From VRUE01 sp963770315 (lineage in GTDB: Bacteria > Actinomycetota > Thermoleophilia > Solirubrobacterales > 70-9), in contig CAVYPC010000002.1 in the NCBI GenBank assembly GCA_963770315.1, positions 1,054,001 to 1,118,000 of the forward strand: 64,000 nucleotides of DNA. The letters run 5' to 3'. Below are positions 1 through 8,263 of this stretch, piece after piece. A program made the translations under genes and the position numbers. Numbering within the stretch: position 1 is the stretch's first letter; the number at the start of each line of letters is the position of its first letter. Below the pieces are notes generated by a model. The model saw only the letters and a list, made by a program, of their open reading frames with translations, ran no database searches and had not been told where the DNA came from.

Positions 1-257
1 GCGATCAGATGCGCGCGATGTGGGACGCGGCGCAGGCCGGTGACCTGGCGCAGGCGCGGGAGATCGATGCCGGCCTGCGCCCGCTGTACGAGGCTCTTGC
101 GGTGACCACCAACCCGATGCCGCTCAAGGCGGCGCTGGAGATAGCCGGCCTGATCCCGTCAGGCGCCCTGAGGCTGCCGATGGTTCCCGTCGACTCCGCG
201 CAGCGAGCGGTCATCCGCGAAGCGCTGGACGCCGCCGGCGTCGCGGTGGTCTCCTAG
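1..257 (+). CDS. dapA: 4-hydroxy-tetrahydrodipicolinate synthase, C-terminal fragment
   Basis: This is the last 84 or so codons of a gene that begins left of the window; the reading frame is open from base 3 and ends in TAG at 255-257. The residues NPMPLKAALEIAGL followed by GALRLPMVP match the C-terminal helices of DapA-family aldolases, which condense pyruvate with aspartate semialdehyde in lysine and diaminopimelate synthesis. The catalytic Lys and Tyr lie outside the window. RNase J starts 3 nt after the stop codon, an arrangement common in Gram-positive bacteria and consistent with one transcript. Another DapA-family member (N-acetylneuraminate lyase-like) is possible but less likely with this neighbour. 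Confidence 0.85.
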   Translation, partial: DQMRAMWDAAQAGDLAQAREIDAGLRPLYEALAVTTNPMPLKAALEIAGLIPSGALRLPMVPVDSAQRAVIREALDAAGVAVVS

Positions 258-260
258 CGC

Positions 261-1922
261 ATGGCGGCGAAGCTGCGAGTGCTGCCGCTCGGCGGCCTGG
301 GCGAGATCGGCAAGAACATGACCGTGGTCGAGTACCGCGGCAAGATCGTCATCGTCGACACCGGGCTGATGTTCCCGACCGCCGAGATGTTGGGCATCGA
401 CCTCGTCCTGCCGGACTTCTCCTATCTGCGCGATCGCGTCGAGGACATCGAAGCGATCGTCCTCACCCACGGGCACGAGGATCACGTCGGCGCGCTTCCC
501 TACGTGCTGCGTGAGATCGGCATGCCGCCCGTGATCTACGGCGGCCAACTGACGATCGGCATGGTCCGCTCCAAGCTGGACGAGCACAAGATGAAGCAGG
601 CGCCGCTGGAGGAGCTGCCGGCCGGCAAGAAGGTCCAGGCCGGGCCCTTCGAGCTGGAGCTGGTCCACCTCTCGCACTCGATCCCGGACGCTCGCGGCGT
701 CATCCTCGGCACCGAGGTGGGCAAGATCCTGATGACCGGCGACTACAAGTTCGACCAGACCCCGGTCGACGGCCGCCCGGCCGACATCTCGCGGCTTGCC
801 GAGCTGGGCCGGGACGGCCTGCTGCTGCTCTGCGGCGACTCGACCAACGCCGACCGCCCGGGGATCGCACCGTCGGAGTCGAGCGTCGGCCCGGCGCTGC
901 TGGAGACCTTCTCGGCCTGCGAGGGCCGCGTCATCGTGACCTCCTTCGCCTCCAACATCCACCGCGTCCAGCAGGTGATCGACGCCGCGGTCAAGCTTGA
1001 CCGCCGCGTCGCCCTGGTCGGCCGCTCGATGCGCAAGAACTTCAACATCGCCTCGAGCCTGGGTATCGCCAAGGCGCCCTCCGGGCTCTTCATCCAGCCG
1101 CGCGAGATCGAGGATTTCCCCGACGAGAAGGTGATCGTGATCTCCACCGGCAGTCAGGGGGAGCCGCTCTCGGCGCTGCGGCGCATGGCCAACAACGACC
1201 ACCGCGACGTCGAGCTGCACTCCGGCGACACGGTCGTCTTCTCCGCCACGCCGGTGCCTGGCAACGAGCGCGCTGTGAACGAAACGATCGATCGCATCTA
1301 CGAGATCGGCGCTTCGGTCGTGACCGCGAAACAGGCGCCGATCCACGCCTCTGGCCACGGCTGGCAGGAGGAGCTGAAGCTGATGCTGAACCTGACCAAA
1401 CCCCGCTACGTGATGCCGATCCACGGCGATCACCAGCGCCTGCGACTGCACGCCGAACTGGCTCACTCGGTCGGCATCGACCCCGAGAACGTCTTTCAGG
1501 GCCGCAACGGCCTGCCGCTGGAGCTCGACGCGAGCGGAGCCCGCTTCGGCGAGGACATCCATGCCGGTGTGGTCTACGTCGACGGCGTCAACGTCGGCGA
1601 GCCCGATGACGTGGCGCTGCGCGATCGACGCGAGATTTCGGCCGACGGCATCTTCATCGTCGTCGCCACGATCTCCGCCGACGACGGCAGCGTCGTCGCC
1701 GATCCCGAGGTGACCGTGCGCGGCGTCGCCCTGCCAGACGAGGGGGAGTCGCTCGTGGAAGAGCTGAAGGACGTGGTCGAGGACTCGCTCGAGGACGCCG
1801 CCGAGGCCGGCACCAGAGAGGTTCACCTGATTCAGGAAGACCTCCACGACACGATCGCCAAGCTCATCTACGACAAGCTGCGCAGTCGCCCGATGATCCT
1901 GCCCGTCGTCGTCGAGGTATAA
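261..1922 (+). CDS. rnj: Ribonuclease J
   Basis: A 553-residue metallo-beta-lactamase/beta-CASP ribonuclease, a normal length for RNase J. It acts in mRNA decay and rRNA processing with 5'-3' exo- and endonuclease activity. The zinc motif HGHEDH is at residues 70-75, SHSIPD at about 139-144 and TGDYKFD at about 159-165. The beta-CASP segment is followed by HASGHGWQEEL and PIHGDHQRL around residues 365-400, and a C-terminal domain holds VVEDSLEDAAEAG. The ATG at 261 lies 3 nt after the dapA stop, so it is probably translated from the same transcript. A bidirectional terminator follows. Confidence 0.97.
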   Translation: MAAKLRVLPLGGLGEIGKNMTVVEYRGKIVIVDTGLMFPTAEMLGIDLVLPDFSYLRDRVEDIEAIVLTHGHEDHVGALPYVLREIGMPPVIYGGQLTIGMVRSKLDEHKMKQAPLEELPAGKKVQAGPFELELVHLSHSIPDARGVILGTEVGKILMTGDYKFDQTPVDGRPADISRLAELGRDGLLLLCGDSTNADRPGIAPSESSVGPALLETFSACEGRVIVTSFASNIHRVQQVIDAAVKLDRRVALVGRSMRKNFNIASSLGIAKAPSGLFIQPREIEDFPDEKVIVISTGSQGEPLSALRRMANNDHRDVELHSGDTVVFSATPVPGNERAVNETIDRIYEIGASVVTAKQAPIHASGHGWQEELKLMLNLTKPRYVMPIHGDHQRLRLHAELAHSVGIDPENVFQGRNGLPLELDASGARFGEDIHAGVVYVDGVNVGEPDDVALRDRREISADGIFIVVATISADDGSVVADPEVTVRGVALPDEGESLVEELKDVVEDSLEDAAEAGTREVHLIQEDLHDTIAKLIYDKLRSRPMILPVVVEV

Positions 1923-1931
1923 GGCCGGATC

Positions 1932-1973
1932 AAAAAATAGGACCCGCCGGTCGCGTTGGGGAGAACCGGCGGG
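1932..1973. terminator. Bidirectional intrinsic terminator between rnj and the histidine kinase gene
   Basis: CCCGCCGGT at 1943-1951 pairs perfectly with ACCGGCGGG at 1965-1973 across a 13-nt loop. Six A residues at 1932-1937 become a U tract on the minus strand, so the hairpin looks like a classical intrinsic terminator for the minus-strand two-component operon. On the plus strand the stem is followed only by a mixed T/G stretch. The two genes converge on it. Confidence 0.8.
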
Positions 1974-2012
1974 CCCTTGTGTCTCGTCCGCGGGGAAAAC
2001 TAGGACCGCGCG

Positions 2013-3446
2013 CTAAAGCCGGTCTAAAGCTGGGTTAATTGTCTGCTCAGATTTGGGGCCGCGCAGCGGCATCCGCACGCTGAAGAGAGCCCCGCCGAGC
2101 TCGGACTCGCCGACCTTGGCGCTGCCGCCGTGCGAGGTCGCGACGGCGCTGACGATCGCCAGCCCGAGGCCGCTGCCGCCGCCGACCGCGGTGTCGGCCG
2201 GGCCCTCGCCGCGGACGAAGCGCTCGAATATCTGCGCGCGCAGTTCCGGCGGCACGCCGGGGCCGTCGTCGGCGACCTCGACGACCGCGTCGCCGCCCTC
2301 GGTGCGGAGCCGCAGCTCGATTGTCGATCCCGGCGGCGTGTGGCGGACGGCGTTGTCGAGCAGGTTGAGGATCATGCGGTGCAGCTCGTCGGGGTTGCCG
2401 GCGACGGGAAGCGGGCGCTCGTTGTCGACCCGCAGCGTGCGTTCGCCGATCGTCGGTGCGACCTCCGCTGCCGCGTTGCCGGCGGCCTCGGCCAGATCGC
2501 AATCGGTGCGGACGCCGATCCGGCCGGCGTCCGCGCGGGCGAGCAGCAGCAGGTCGCCGACCAGGCGGCTCATGCGGCCCGAGGAGCGCAGCGCGGAGTC
2601 GACCATCGCCTGCTCGTCCTCCAGGGCTGTCTCCTCCAGCGACGTCTGCAGCAGCTCCAGGTTGGCGAGGATGCTGGTCAGGGGGGTGCGCAGCTCGTGC
2701 GACGCGTCGGCGACGAACTCGCGCTGCCTCTTCAGTGCCGTTTCGCGCTCGGCGCGGGCGGCGTCGAGGGAGCGGAGCATCTGCTCCAGCGTCTTTGCCA
2801 GCGTGCCGACCTCGTCGTCGACGCGCGGCTGCGGCATGTGAGCGGATGGGTCGCCCGTGTCGGCGATCTTGCGCGCCGTGGCGGTGAGCGAGGAGATCGG
2901 CTGCATCGCCCGCCGGGCGATCGCCATCCCGGCGAGGCTGGCGAGGAGGGTCGCGCCCAGCACCCCCGCGGCGATGAACAGCCAGAGGCGGTCGATGGTC
3001 GAGTCGAGGTGCTGCTCGTTGCGGCCGTACTGGACGTAGCCGGCGACCCGGCCGCTCTGGCGGCTGCGCAGGACGGCGGTGACGACGCGCATCTCGCCGA
3101 TGTGGTGGACGCCGGGGATCGGCGGGCCGAGCGCGGCCGCGTTGGGGCTGGCGTCGAGCTGCTGCCGGCGCGCATCGTAGATCCGTACGGATGCGTCGTT
3201 GGGGCTGACGAAGTCCCCCAGGTCGGGCTCGCGGACGATCAGCGTGTTGGTGATCGTGTCGACTATCTGCACATGCGAGGCGAGGGTCGAGACGGCGCCC
3301 TTCATCTCGCGGTTGAAGTCGTCGCGTATGCGCTGTGCGGCGAGGTTGCCGATGATCGCTCCGAACAGCACCAGGATCGCCAGAGTCAACCCGGCGGAGA
3401 CCCCGGCGAGGCGCCAGCGCACTGGCCAATTTCCTGGCCGCAGCAC
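2013..3446 (-). CDS. Two-component sensor histidine kinase
   Basis: A 477-residue membrane kinase with the usual class I layout. A first membrane segment is at about 15-34, then an extracytoplasmic sensor region of some 115 residues, a second membrane segment at about 154-176, a HAMP linker to about 232, and a HisKA dimerisation box FVADASHELRTPLTS with the phospho-acceptor His at residue 250. The HATPase domain carries NLLDNAVRHTPPGS, DDGPGVP and GGSGLGLAIV. It should autophosphorylate and pass phosphate to the response regulator whose gene ends 9 nt upstream in the same operon. The sensed signal cannot be told from sequence. It resembles the MprB/TrcS/BaeS group. Confidence 0.95.
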   Translation of the reverse strand: MLRPGNWPVRWRLAGVSAGLTLAILVLFGAIIGNLAAQRIRDDFNREMKGAVSTLASHVQIVDTITNTLIVREPDLGDFVSPNDASVRIYDARRQQLDASPNAAALGPPIPGVHHIGEMRVVTAVLRSRQSGRVAGYVQYGRNEQHLDSTIDRLWLFIAAGVLGATLLASLAGMAIARRAMQPISSLTATARKIADTGDPSAHMPQPRVDDEVGTLAKTLEQMLRSLDAARAERETALKRQREFVADASHELRTPLTSILANLELLQTSLEETALEDEQAMVDSALRSSGRMSRLVGDLLLLARADAGRIGVRTDCDLAEAAGNAAAEVAPTIGERTLRVDNERPLPVAGNPDELHRMILNLLDNAVRHTPPGSTIELRLRTEGGDAVVEVADDGPGVPPELRAQIFERFVRGEGPADTAVGGGSGLGLAIVSAVATSHGGSAKVGESELGGALFSVRMPLRGPKSEQTINPALDRL

Positions 3447-3455
3447 GCCGCCCGC

Positions 3456-4151
3456 CTAAGCCTTAAGGACGTAGCCGGCGCCGCGTTTGGTGTGCAGGAG
3501 CCGCGTCTCCTCGCCGGCCTCGAGCTTGCGACGCAGGTTCGAGATGAAGACGTCGATCGTGTTCGTCGCCGCCATCGGGTCATAGCCCCAGACCTCGTCG
3601 AGCAGGCGCTCGCGCGAGACGACGAGGCGCTCATTGTGCATCAGGTATTCGAGCAGCTCGAACTCGCGGTTGGTCAGCTCGATGTCCCGCTCTCCGCGCT
3701 GCACCTCGCGCGTGTCGGGGTTGAGGGTGAGGTCGCCGACCTGCAGCGAGGCGGAGCCGCGGGGCGGGCGCCGGCGCAGCAATGCGCGGATCCGGGCGAG
3801 CAGCTCCTTGCGCTCGAACGGCTTCACCAGGTAATCGTCGGCGCCGCTGTCGAGGCCATCGACCCGATCCTCGGTTTCCGCCCGTGCGGTCAGCATCAGG
3901 ATCGGCACGTCGCTGTCGGCGCGCAGCCGCCGGCAGACCTCAACCCCGTCGAGTCGCGGCAGGCCGAGGTCGAGCACGACCAGGTCCGGCACGAAGCCGG
4001 CGGCCACGTCCAGCGCGTCGACTCCATCGCCCGACGTCCTCACCTCATAGCCCTCGTTGCGCAGGGACCGGCGCAGCACGTCCGCGATCTCCTCGTCGTC
4101 CTCGACGACGAGCACCCGGCCCCCGCTTGGATCGGTCTCGGTGGCAAGCAT
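3456..4151 (-). CDS. OmpR/PhoB-family response regulator
   Basis: A 231-residue regulator. The receiver domain contains VEDDEE at about 17-21, the phospho-acceptor Asp61 in VVLDLGLP and the conserved Lys110 in LVKPF. The winged-helix DNA-binding half follows (LTNREFELLEYLM, then RLLDEVWGYD and VDVFISNLRRKLE-type residues, then GAGYVLKA). It is the partner of the histidine kinase encoded directly downstream. The ATG at 4151 is preceded by a TAACAT box with 7 nt between, so the transcript is probably leaderless. A CTAAA-N6-CTAAA direct repeat further upstream could be its own binding site. Confidence 0.96.
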   Translation of the reverse strand: MLATETDPSGGRVLVVEDDEEIADVLRRSLRNEGYEVRTSGDGVDALDVAAGFVPDLVVLDLGLPRLDGVEVCRRLRADSDVPILMLTARAETEDRVDGLDSGADDYLVKPFERKELLARIRALLRRRPPRGSASLQVGDLTLNPDTREVQRGERDIELTNREFELLEYLMHNERLVVSRERLLDEVWGYDPMAATNTIDVFISNLRRKLEAGEETRLLHTKRGAGYVLKA

Positions 4152-4158
4152 CTGATCG

Positions 4159-4164
4159 ATGTTA
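4159..4164 (-). promoter_or_regulatory. Leaderless -10 box of the two-component operon
   Basis: TAACAT on the minus strand, 7 nt before the response regulator ATG (4151). No good -35 hexamer is visible at the expected distance, which fits an activator-dependent promoter. Confidence 0.6.
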
Positions 4165-4192
4165 GCCCGGCTGTGACATCTCCCCGCGTGCT

Positions 4193-4208
4193 TTTAGTGT
4201 GAATTTAG
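4193..4208 (-). promoter_or_regulatory. Direct-repeat operator, candidate response regulator site
   Basis: CTAAA occurs twice with an 11-bp period on the minus strand (plus strand TTTAG at 4193-4197 and 4204-4208). OmpR/PhoB-family regulators bind head-to-tail repeats with an 11-bp period, and this pair lies just upstream of where a -35 box of the two-component operon would be. Autoregulation is an inference. Confidence 0.45.
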
Positions 4209-4284
4209 GCACGGACATAGCGGGGAAGGTCCCTCTTCCGGGGCAGTTGGCATCTGCTCCGGTTGCGATGATCGGACCCAGCCC

Positions 4285-7200
4285 GTGAGTTCGCCCGCCG
4301 CCGTCCACCTCCATGCCCACAGCGAGTACTCGCTGCTCGACGGCGCCTGCAAGATCGATGCGATGGCGGCACGCGCGGCCGAGATGGGGCAGCCTGCCCT
4401 GGGGCTGACCGACCACGGCGTGATGAACGGTGCCGTCGACCTCTACAAGGCCTGCCGCAAGCACGGGATCAAGCCGATCGCCGGGCTCGAGGCCTACCTG
4501 GTCGACGACGTCAAGACGATCAAGGAGAAGCCCAAGTACGAGCGCAACCACCTGACGCTGCTGGCCGAGAGCGACACCGGCTTCGCCAACCTGGTCAAGC
4601 TCACCTCCGCCGGCTTCCTCGAGGGCTTCTCGCGGGGCAAGGCCAACGTCGATATGGAGCAGCTCGCCGCCCACTCCGAGGGGGTGATCGCCCTCACCGG
4701 CTGCCTCGCCTCGCGCTTCTGCCGCCGCCTGGTCGAAGAGCGCGAGGACGATGCCCGCGCCCACCTCGACGACCTGATCCAGGCCTTCGGCCCCGAGCAG
4801 GTCTACTTCGAGGTGCAGAAAAACGGCATCGACGAGCAGGAGAAGGCCAACCAGGGGATCGTCCGCTTCGCCCGCGAGCTGAAGCGGCCGCTGGTCGGAA
4901 CCGCCGACGTCCACTACCTGCGCCGCGAGGACTTCAATAACCACGCCGCGCTGCTCTGCGTGCAGACCAAGTCCACTCTCGAGGCGCCGAAGATGAGCTT
5001 CGACACCAACGAGTTCTTCCTCAAGAGCAACGAGGAGATGGCCGAGTCCTTCGCCGAGTGGCCGGAGGCGATCCCGACGACGCTGGAGATCGCCGAGCGC
5101 TGCTCGCTGGACATCGAGCTGGGCAGCCTGCTGCTGCCGCGCTACCCGACCGAGGACGGCGAGGAGCCGGAGGCGATGCTGCGCAGGATCGCCGGCGAGG
5201 GCCTGCGCGCCCGCTACGGCGACCCAGCGCCGGCAGAGGCGGTGGAGCGGATGGAGTTCGAGCTGGGCGTGATCGAGGAGATGGGCTTCTCCTCCTACTT
5301 CCTGATCGTCTGGGACTTCGTCCGCTACGCCAAGGAAAACGGCGTCGCCGTCGGCCCAGGCCGCGGCTCGGCGGCCGGCTCGATCGTCTCCTACGCGCTC
5401 AGGATCACCGACCTCGACCCGCTCGCCGAGGGCCTGATCTTCGAGCGCTTCCTCAACCCCGGCCGCAAATCGATGCCGGACATCGACATCGACTTCTCGG
5501 TCCGCGGCCGCGAGCGGATGATCCGCTACGTCGGCGACAAGTACGGCCGCGAATCGGTCGCCCAGATCATCACTTTCGGCAAGATGGCGCCGCGCGCGGC
5601 GACCCGCGACGCCGCTCGCGTGCTCGGCTTCGACTACGGCAGCGGCGATCGCCTCGCCAAGCAGATCCCGGAGCCGATCATGGGCCGCAGCCCCTCCTTC
5701 GAGGAATGCCTCAGGGCCGGCCAGGAGCTGAAACGGACCTACGACGCCGAGCCCGACGCGAAACGAATCATCGACGTCGCCCAGGGGCTCGAGGGGATCA
5801 TCCGCAACAACTCGATCCACGCCGCCGCGGTCGTGATCGCCGACCGGCCGCTGCACGAGGTGGTCCCCCTGCAGCTGGCGGAGGATCGCAACGCGCCGGC
5901 GGCGAGCGGGAACGGGAACGGCTCGGGCAAGCCGGAGCGCCAGTACAAGATCGTCACCCAGTACTCGATGGGCCCGATCGAGGAGATGGGGCTGCTGAAG
6001 ATGGACTTCCTCGGCCTGCGCAACCTCGACGTGATCGAGGACGCGATCGACATTATCGAGCGCTCGCGGGGCGAGCGGGTCGACATGGAGAAGATCCCGA
6101 TCGACGACGCGAAGACCTACGCGATGCTCGCGGCGGGCGACTCGACCGGCGTCTTCCAGTTCGAGTCGGAAGGGATGCGCGACGCCCTGCGCAAGGTGGG
6201 GCCCACCGAGTTCGCTGACATCGTCGCCCTCGGCGCCCTCTACCGGCCCGGCGCGATGGCCTACATCCCCGCCTACGCCAAGGGCAAGCGGGACCCCTCG
6301 ACCGTGCGCTACCCCGACCCGCGACTGCGGGCGATCACCGAGGAGACCCACGGCTGCGTCATCTACCAGGAGCAGTTGATGGAGATCGCCCGCTCGATGG
6401 CCGGCTTCTCGGGCGCCGAGGCGGATGACCTGCGCAAGGCGATCGGCAAGAAGAAGCGCGACCTGATGGCGACGATGAAGGACAAATTCATGCAGGGGTT
6501 GGCCGAATCCCAAACCGCCTCCAACGTCGCCAAGGATCTCTGGAAGCTGAACGAAGCGGCTGCCGACTACTCCTTCAACAAGTCCCACGCCGCCTGCTAC
6601 GGGCTGATCTCCTACCGCACCGCCTACCTCAAGGCCAACTATCCGGCCGAGTATATGGCGGCCGTGATCTCCTCGGTGATGAACACCAAAGACAAGGTGC
6701 CGTTCTTCGTCAACCGCTGCGCGGAGATGGGGATCGACGTGCTGCCGCCCGACGTCAACTCCTCCGACCACAGTTTCGTCGTCAACGAGAAGGCGATCCG
6801 CTTCGGGCTCGACGCGGTGAAGAACGTCGGCCACAGCGCGGTCGAGGCGATCCTGCGCGCCCGCGAGGACGCCCCGATCGCCTCGATCTGGGACTTCTGC
6901 GAGCGGGTCGACTCGCGTGCCGTCAACAAAAGGGCGATCGAATGCCTGATCAAGTGCGGCGCCCTCGACTCCACCGAGGCAACCCGCATGGGCATGCTCG
7001 AGGCCCTGCCGGCGGCGCAATCGGCCGGGCAGAAAGCGCAGGAGGACGCCCAGCTCGGCCAGGGCTCGATCTTCGACTTCGGCGACGGGGCGCAGGGCGG
7101 GGGAGGGGACGGCGGCTCCAGCGCTCAGCACCGGCCGCCGATCTCGGCGGTCGAGTTCGAGCGCCGCGAGCTGCTGGCGATGGAGAAGGAGACGCTCGGC

Positions 7201-7827
7201 ACCTACCTCTCCTCCCACCCGCTCTCTGAGGTGCGCGAGGCGCTGCGCGCCCGGGTCGATTGCAGCCTGGCCGATCTGGCGAGCAAGCAGGACGGCGCTT
7301 GGGTGACCGTCGGCGGGATCGTCACCGACTGCAAGAAGATCCGCACCAAGAGCGGCAACCAGATGATGTTCGCGACCCTCGACGACGTCGAGGGTCAGGT
7401 CGAGATGCTGGTCTTCAAGGCCGACCAGGCGGAGAGCGCGACGGCGATCGCGCCCGACGCGGTCGTCCTCGTCCGCGGCCGGATCGACCACAAGGATCGC
7501 GGCGAGACGAAGCTCGTCGTGCAGGAAGCCGAGCGGTTCGAACCCGACGGCGAGGAGATCGCCCGGGCCAGCGCTGCGGCGGCGGCGCCGGCCGAGCCGG
7601 TGAAGGTGACGATCGTCTCGGCCAGCCTCGAAAATCCGCATCTGCTGGAAGAACTGAAGACGGTCATCGCCGACCACAAGGGCGAGGCGGAGGTCTACCT
7701 GGCGATCCAGGGCAAGGACGGCAAGGCGACGGAATGGAAGCTGGGCGACGAGTTCAAGGTTCGCCCCTCCAGCAAGCTGCTCGCCGAGCTGGACCACGTC
7801 CTAGGCGCCGACGCCCTGGCTGCCTAG
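4285..7827 (+). CDS. dnaE: DNA polymerase III alpha subunit
   Basis: An 1180-residue C-family replicative polymerase. The N-terminal PHP domain starts HLHAHSEYSLLDG at residue 8 and continues through TDHGVMNGAVDLY and GLEAYLVDD. The palm has GPGRGSAAGS and the catalytic Asp cluster PDIDIDF at about 398-404. A tandem helix-hairpin-helix region follows, then a C-terminal OB fold (WVTVGGIVTDCKKI, MMFATLDD) near residues 1010-1060. A short Gly/Asn-rich insertion lies near residue 545. The start is GTG at 4285: the HLHAHSEYS motif needs a start here and an ATG at 4268 is out of frame. Length and motifs fit DnaE1, the main replicase, rather than DnaE2. Confidence 0.98.
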   Translation: MSSPAAVHLHAHSEYSLLDGACKIDAMAARAAEMGQPALGLTDHGVMNGAVDLYKACRKHGIKPIAGLEAYLVDDVKTIKEKPKYERNHLTLLAESDTGFANLVKLTSAGFLEGFSRGKANVDMEQLAAHSEGVIALTGCLASRFCRRLVEEREDDARAHLDDLIQAFGPEQVYFEVQKNGIDEQEKANQGIVRFARELKRPLVGTADVHYLRREDFNNHAALLCVQTKSTLEAPKMSFDTNEFFLKSNEEMAESFAEWPEAIPTTLEIAERCSLDIELGSLLLPRYPTEDGEEPEAMLRRIAGEGLRARYGDPAPAEAVERMEFELGVIEEMGFSSYFLIVWDFVRYAKENGVAVGPGRGSAAGSIVSYALRITDLDPLAEGLIFERFLNPGRKSMPDIDIDFSVRGRERMIRYVGDKYGRESVAQIITFGKMAPRAATRDAARVLGFDYGSGDRLAKQIPEPIMGRSPSFEECLRAGQELKRTYDAEPDAKRIIDVAQGLEGIIRNNSIHAAAVVIADRPLHEVVPLQLAEDRNAPAASGNGNGSGKPERQYKIVTQYSMGPIEEMGLLKMDFLGLRNLDVIEDAIDIIERSRGERVDMEKIPIDDAKTYAMLAAGDSTGVFQFESEGMRDALRKVGPTEFADIVALGALYRPGAMAYIPAYAKGKRDPSTVRYPDPRLRAITEETHGCVIYQEQLMEIARSMAGFSGAEADDLRKAIGKKKRDLMATMKDKFMQGLAESQTASNVAKDLWKLNEAAADYSFNKSHAACYGLISYRTAYLKANYPAEYMAAVISSVMNTKDKVPFFVNRCAEMGIDVLPPDVNSSDHSFVVNEKAIRFGLDAVKNVGHSAVEAILRAREDAPIASIWDFCERVDSRAVNKRAIECLIKCGALDSTEATRMGMLEALPAAQSAGQKAQEDAQLGQGSIFDFGDGAQGGGGDGGSSAQHRPPISAVEFERRELLAMEKETLGTYLSSHPLSEVREALRARVDCSLADLASKQDGAWVTVGGIVTDCKKIRTKSGNQMMFATLDDVEGQVEMLVFKADQAESATAIAPDAVVLVRGRIDHKDRGETKLVVQEAERFEPDGEEIARASAAAAAPAEPVKVTIVSASLENPHLLEELKTVIADHKGEAEVYLAIQGKDGKATEWKLGDEFKVRPSSKLLAELDHVLGADALAA

Positions 7828-7836
7828 ACTTCTGGT

Positions 7837-8232
7837 GTGCCTGCCACGCGCGAGAAAACGGGCGAGTGTCGTCAGTGCCGTTCCTTCTGCGACAAGATGG
7901 TCGAGCCGCGGGGCTGTGTCGAGATCGGCTGTCGCTTCCTCTACAGCTTCGTCGACGGGCTGACCGGCACCCAGTACGTCGGCTGCATGCAGGAGGTCTT
8001 CGGCGCCAAGGTCGAGCTCGACGCGGTGCTGCAGCCGGGCGGCTTCGGCGGCGTCAAGATGACCGGCGCCGCGCTGCCCCACTGCCCCTTCACGGTCGAG
8101 CGCGCCTATCTTGGCTCGGGCCCGGAGTACGACTGCGTCAACCGGCGCTTCTTCGATTGCACCGACGGGGGGCCCGAGGGGCTGCGCGCGTTCGACCTGC
8201 GCGATCTCGCCTCCGAGCCGCCCGGCGTGTAA
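7837..8232 (+). CDS. Conserved Cys-rich protein of unknown function
   Basis: A 131-residue protein starting at GTG 7837, 9 nt after the dnaE stop. I do not recognise a named family. It has about nine cysteines, five of them packed in the first 32 residues (C11, C14, C18, C27, C32), then C50 and three more near residues 83, 98 and 105, with a PHCPFTVERAYLG segment. The spacing CxxCxxxC followed by CxxxxC suggests a metal or iron-sulfur site, not secreted disulfides, because there is no signal peptide or membrane segment. Its position predicts co-transcription with dnaE. Codon use looks like its neighbours. Confidence 0.85.
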   Translation: MPATREKTGECRQCRSFCDKMVEPRGCVEIGCRFLYSFVDGLTGTQYVGCMQEVFGAKVELDAVLQPGGFGGVKMTGAALPHCPFTVERAYLGSGPEYDCVNRRFFDCTDGGPEGLRAFDLRDLASEPPGV

Positions 8233-8250
8233 CGACGACACTATTCAATG

Positions 8251-8256
8251 TAGAAT
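8251..8256 (+). promoter_or_regulatory. Leaderless -10 box of the acyl-CoA dehydrogenase gene
   Basis: TAGAAT followed by exactly 7 nt and then ATG at 8264. A transcript starting from this box would begin at or next to the ATG, and no Shine-Dalgarno sequence is present. Confidence 0.65.
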
Positions 8257-8263
8257 CGCGCCC

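Noticed and set aside
159..1847. Long antisense frame opposite RNase J
   Set aside because: Composition artefact without recognisable domains.
4162..7797. A 1211-codon open frame antisense to dnaE
   Set aside because: It mirrors dnaE codon bias in a G+C-rich genome; the translation is low-complexity Asp/Arg/His/Leu/Val-rich without domains, and dnaE is certain.
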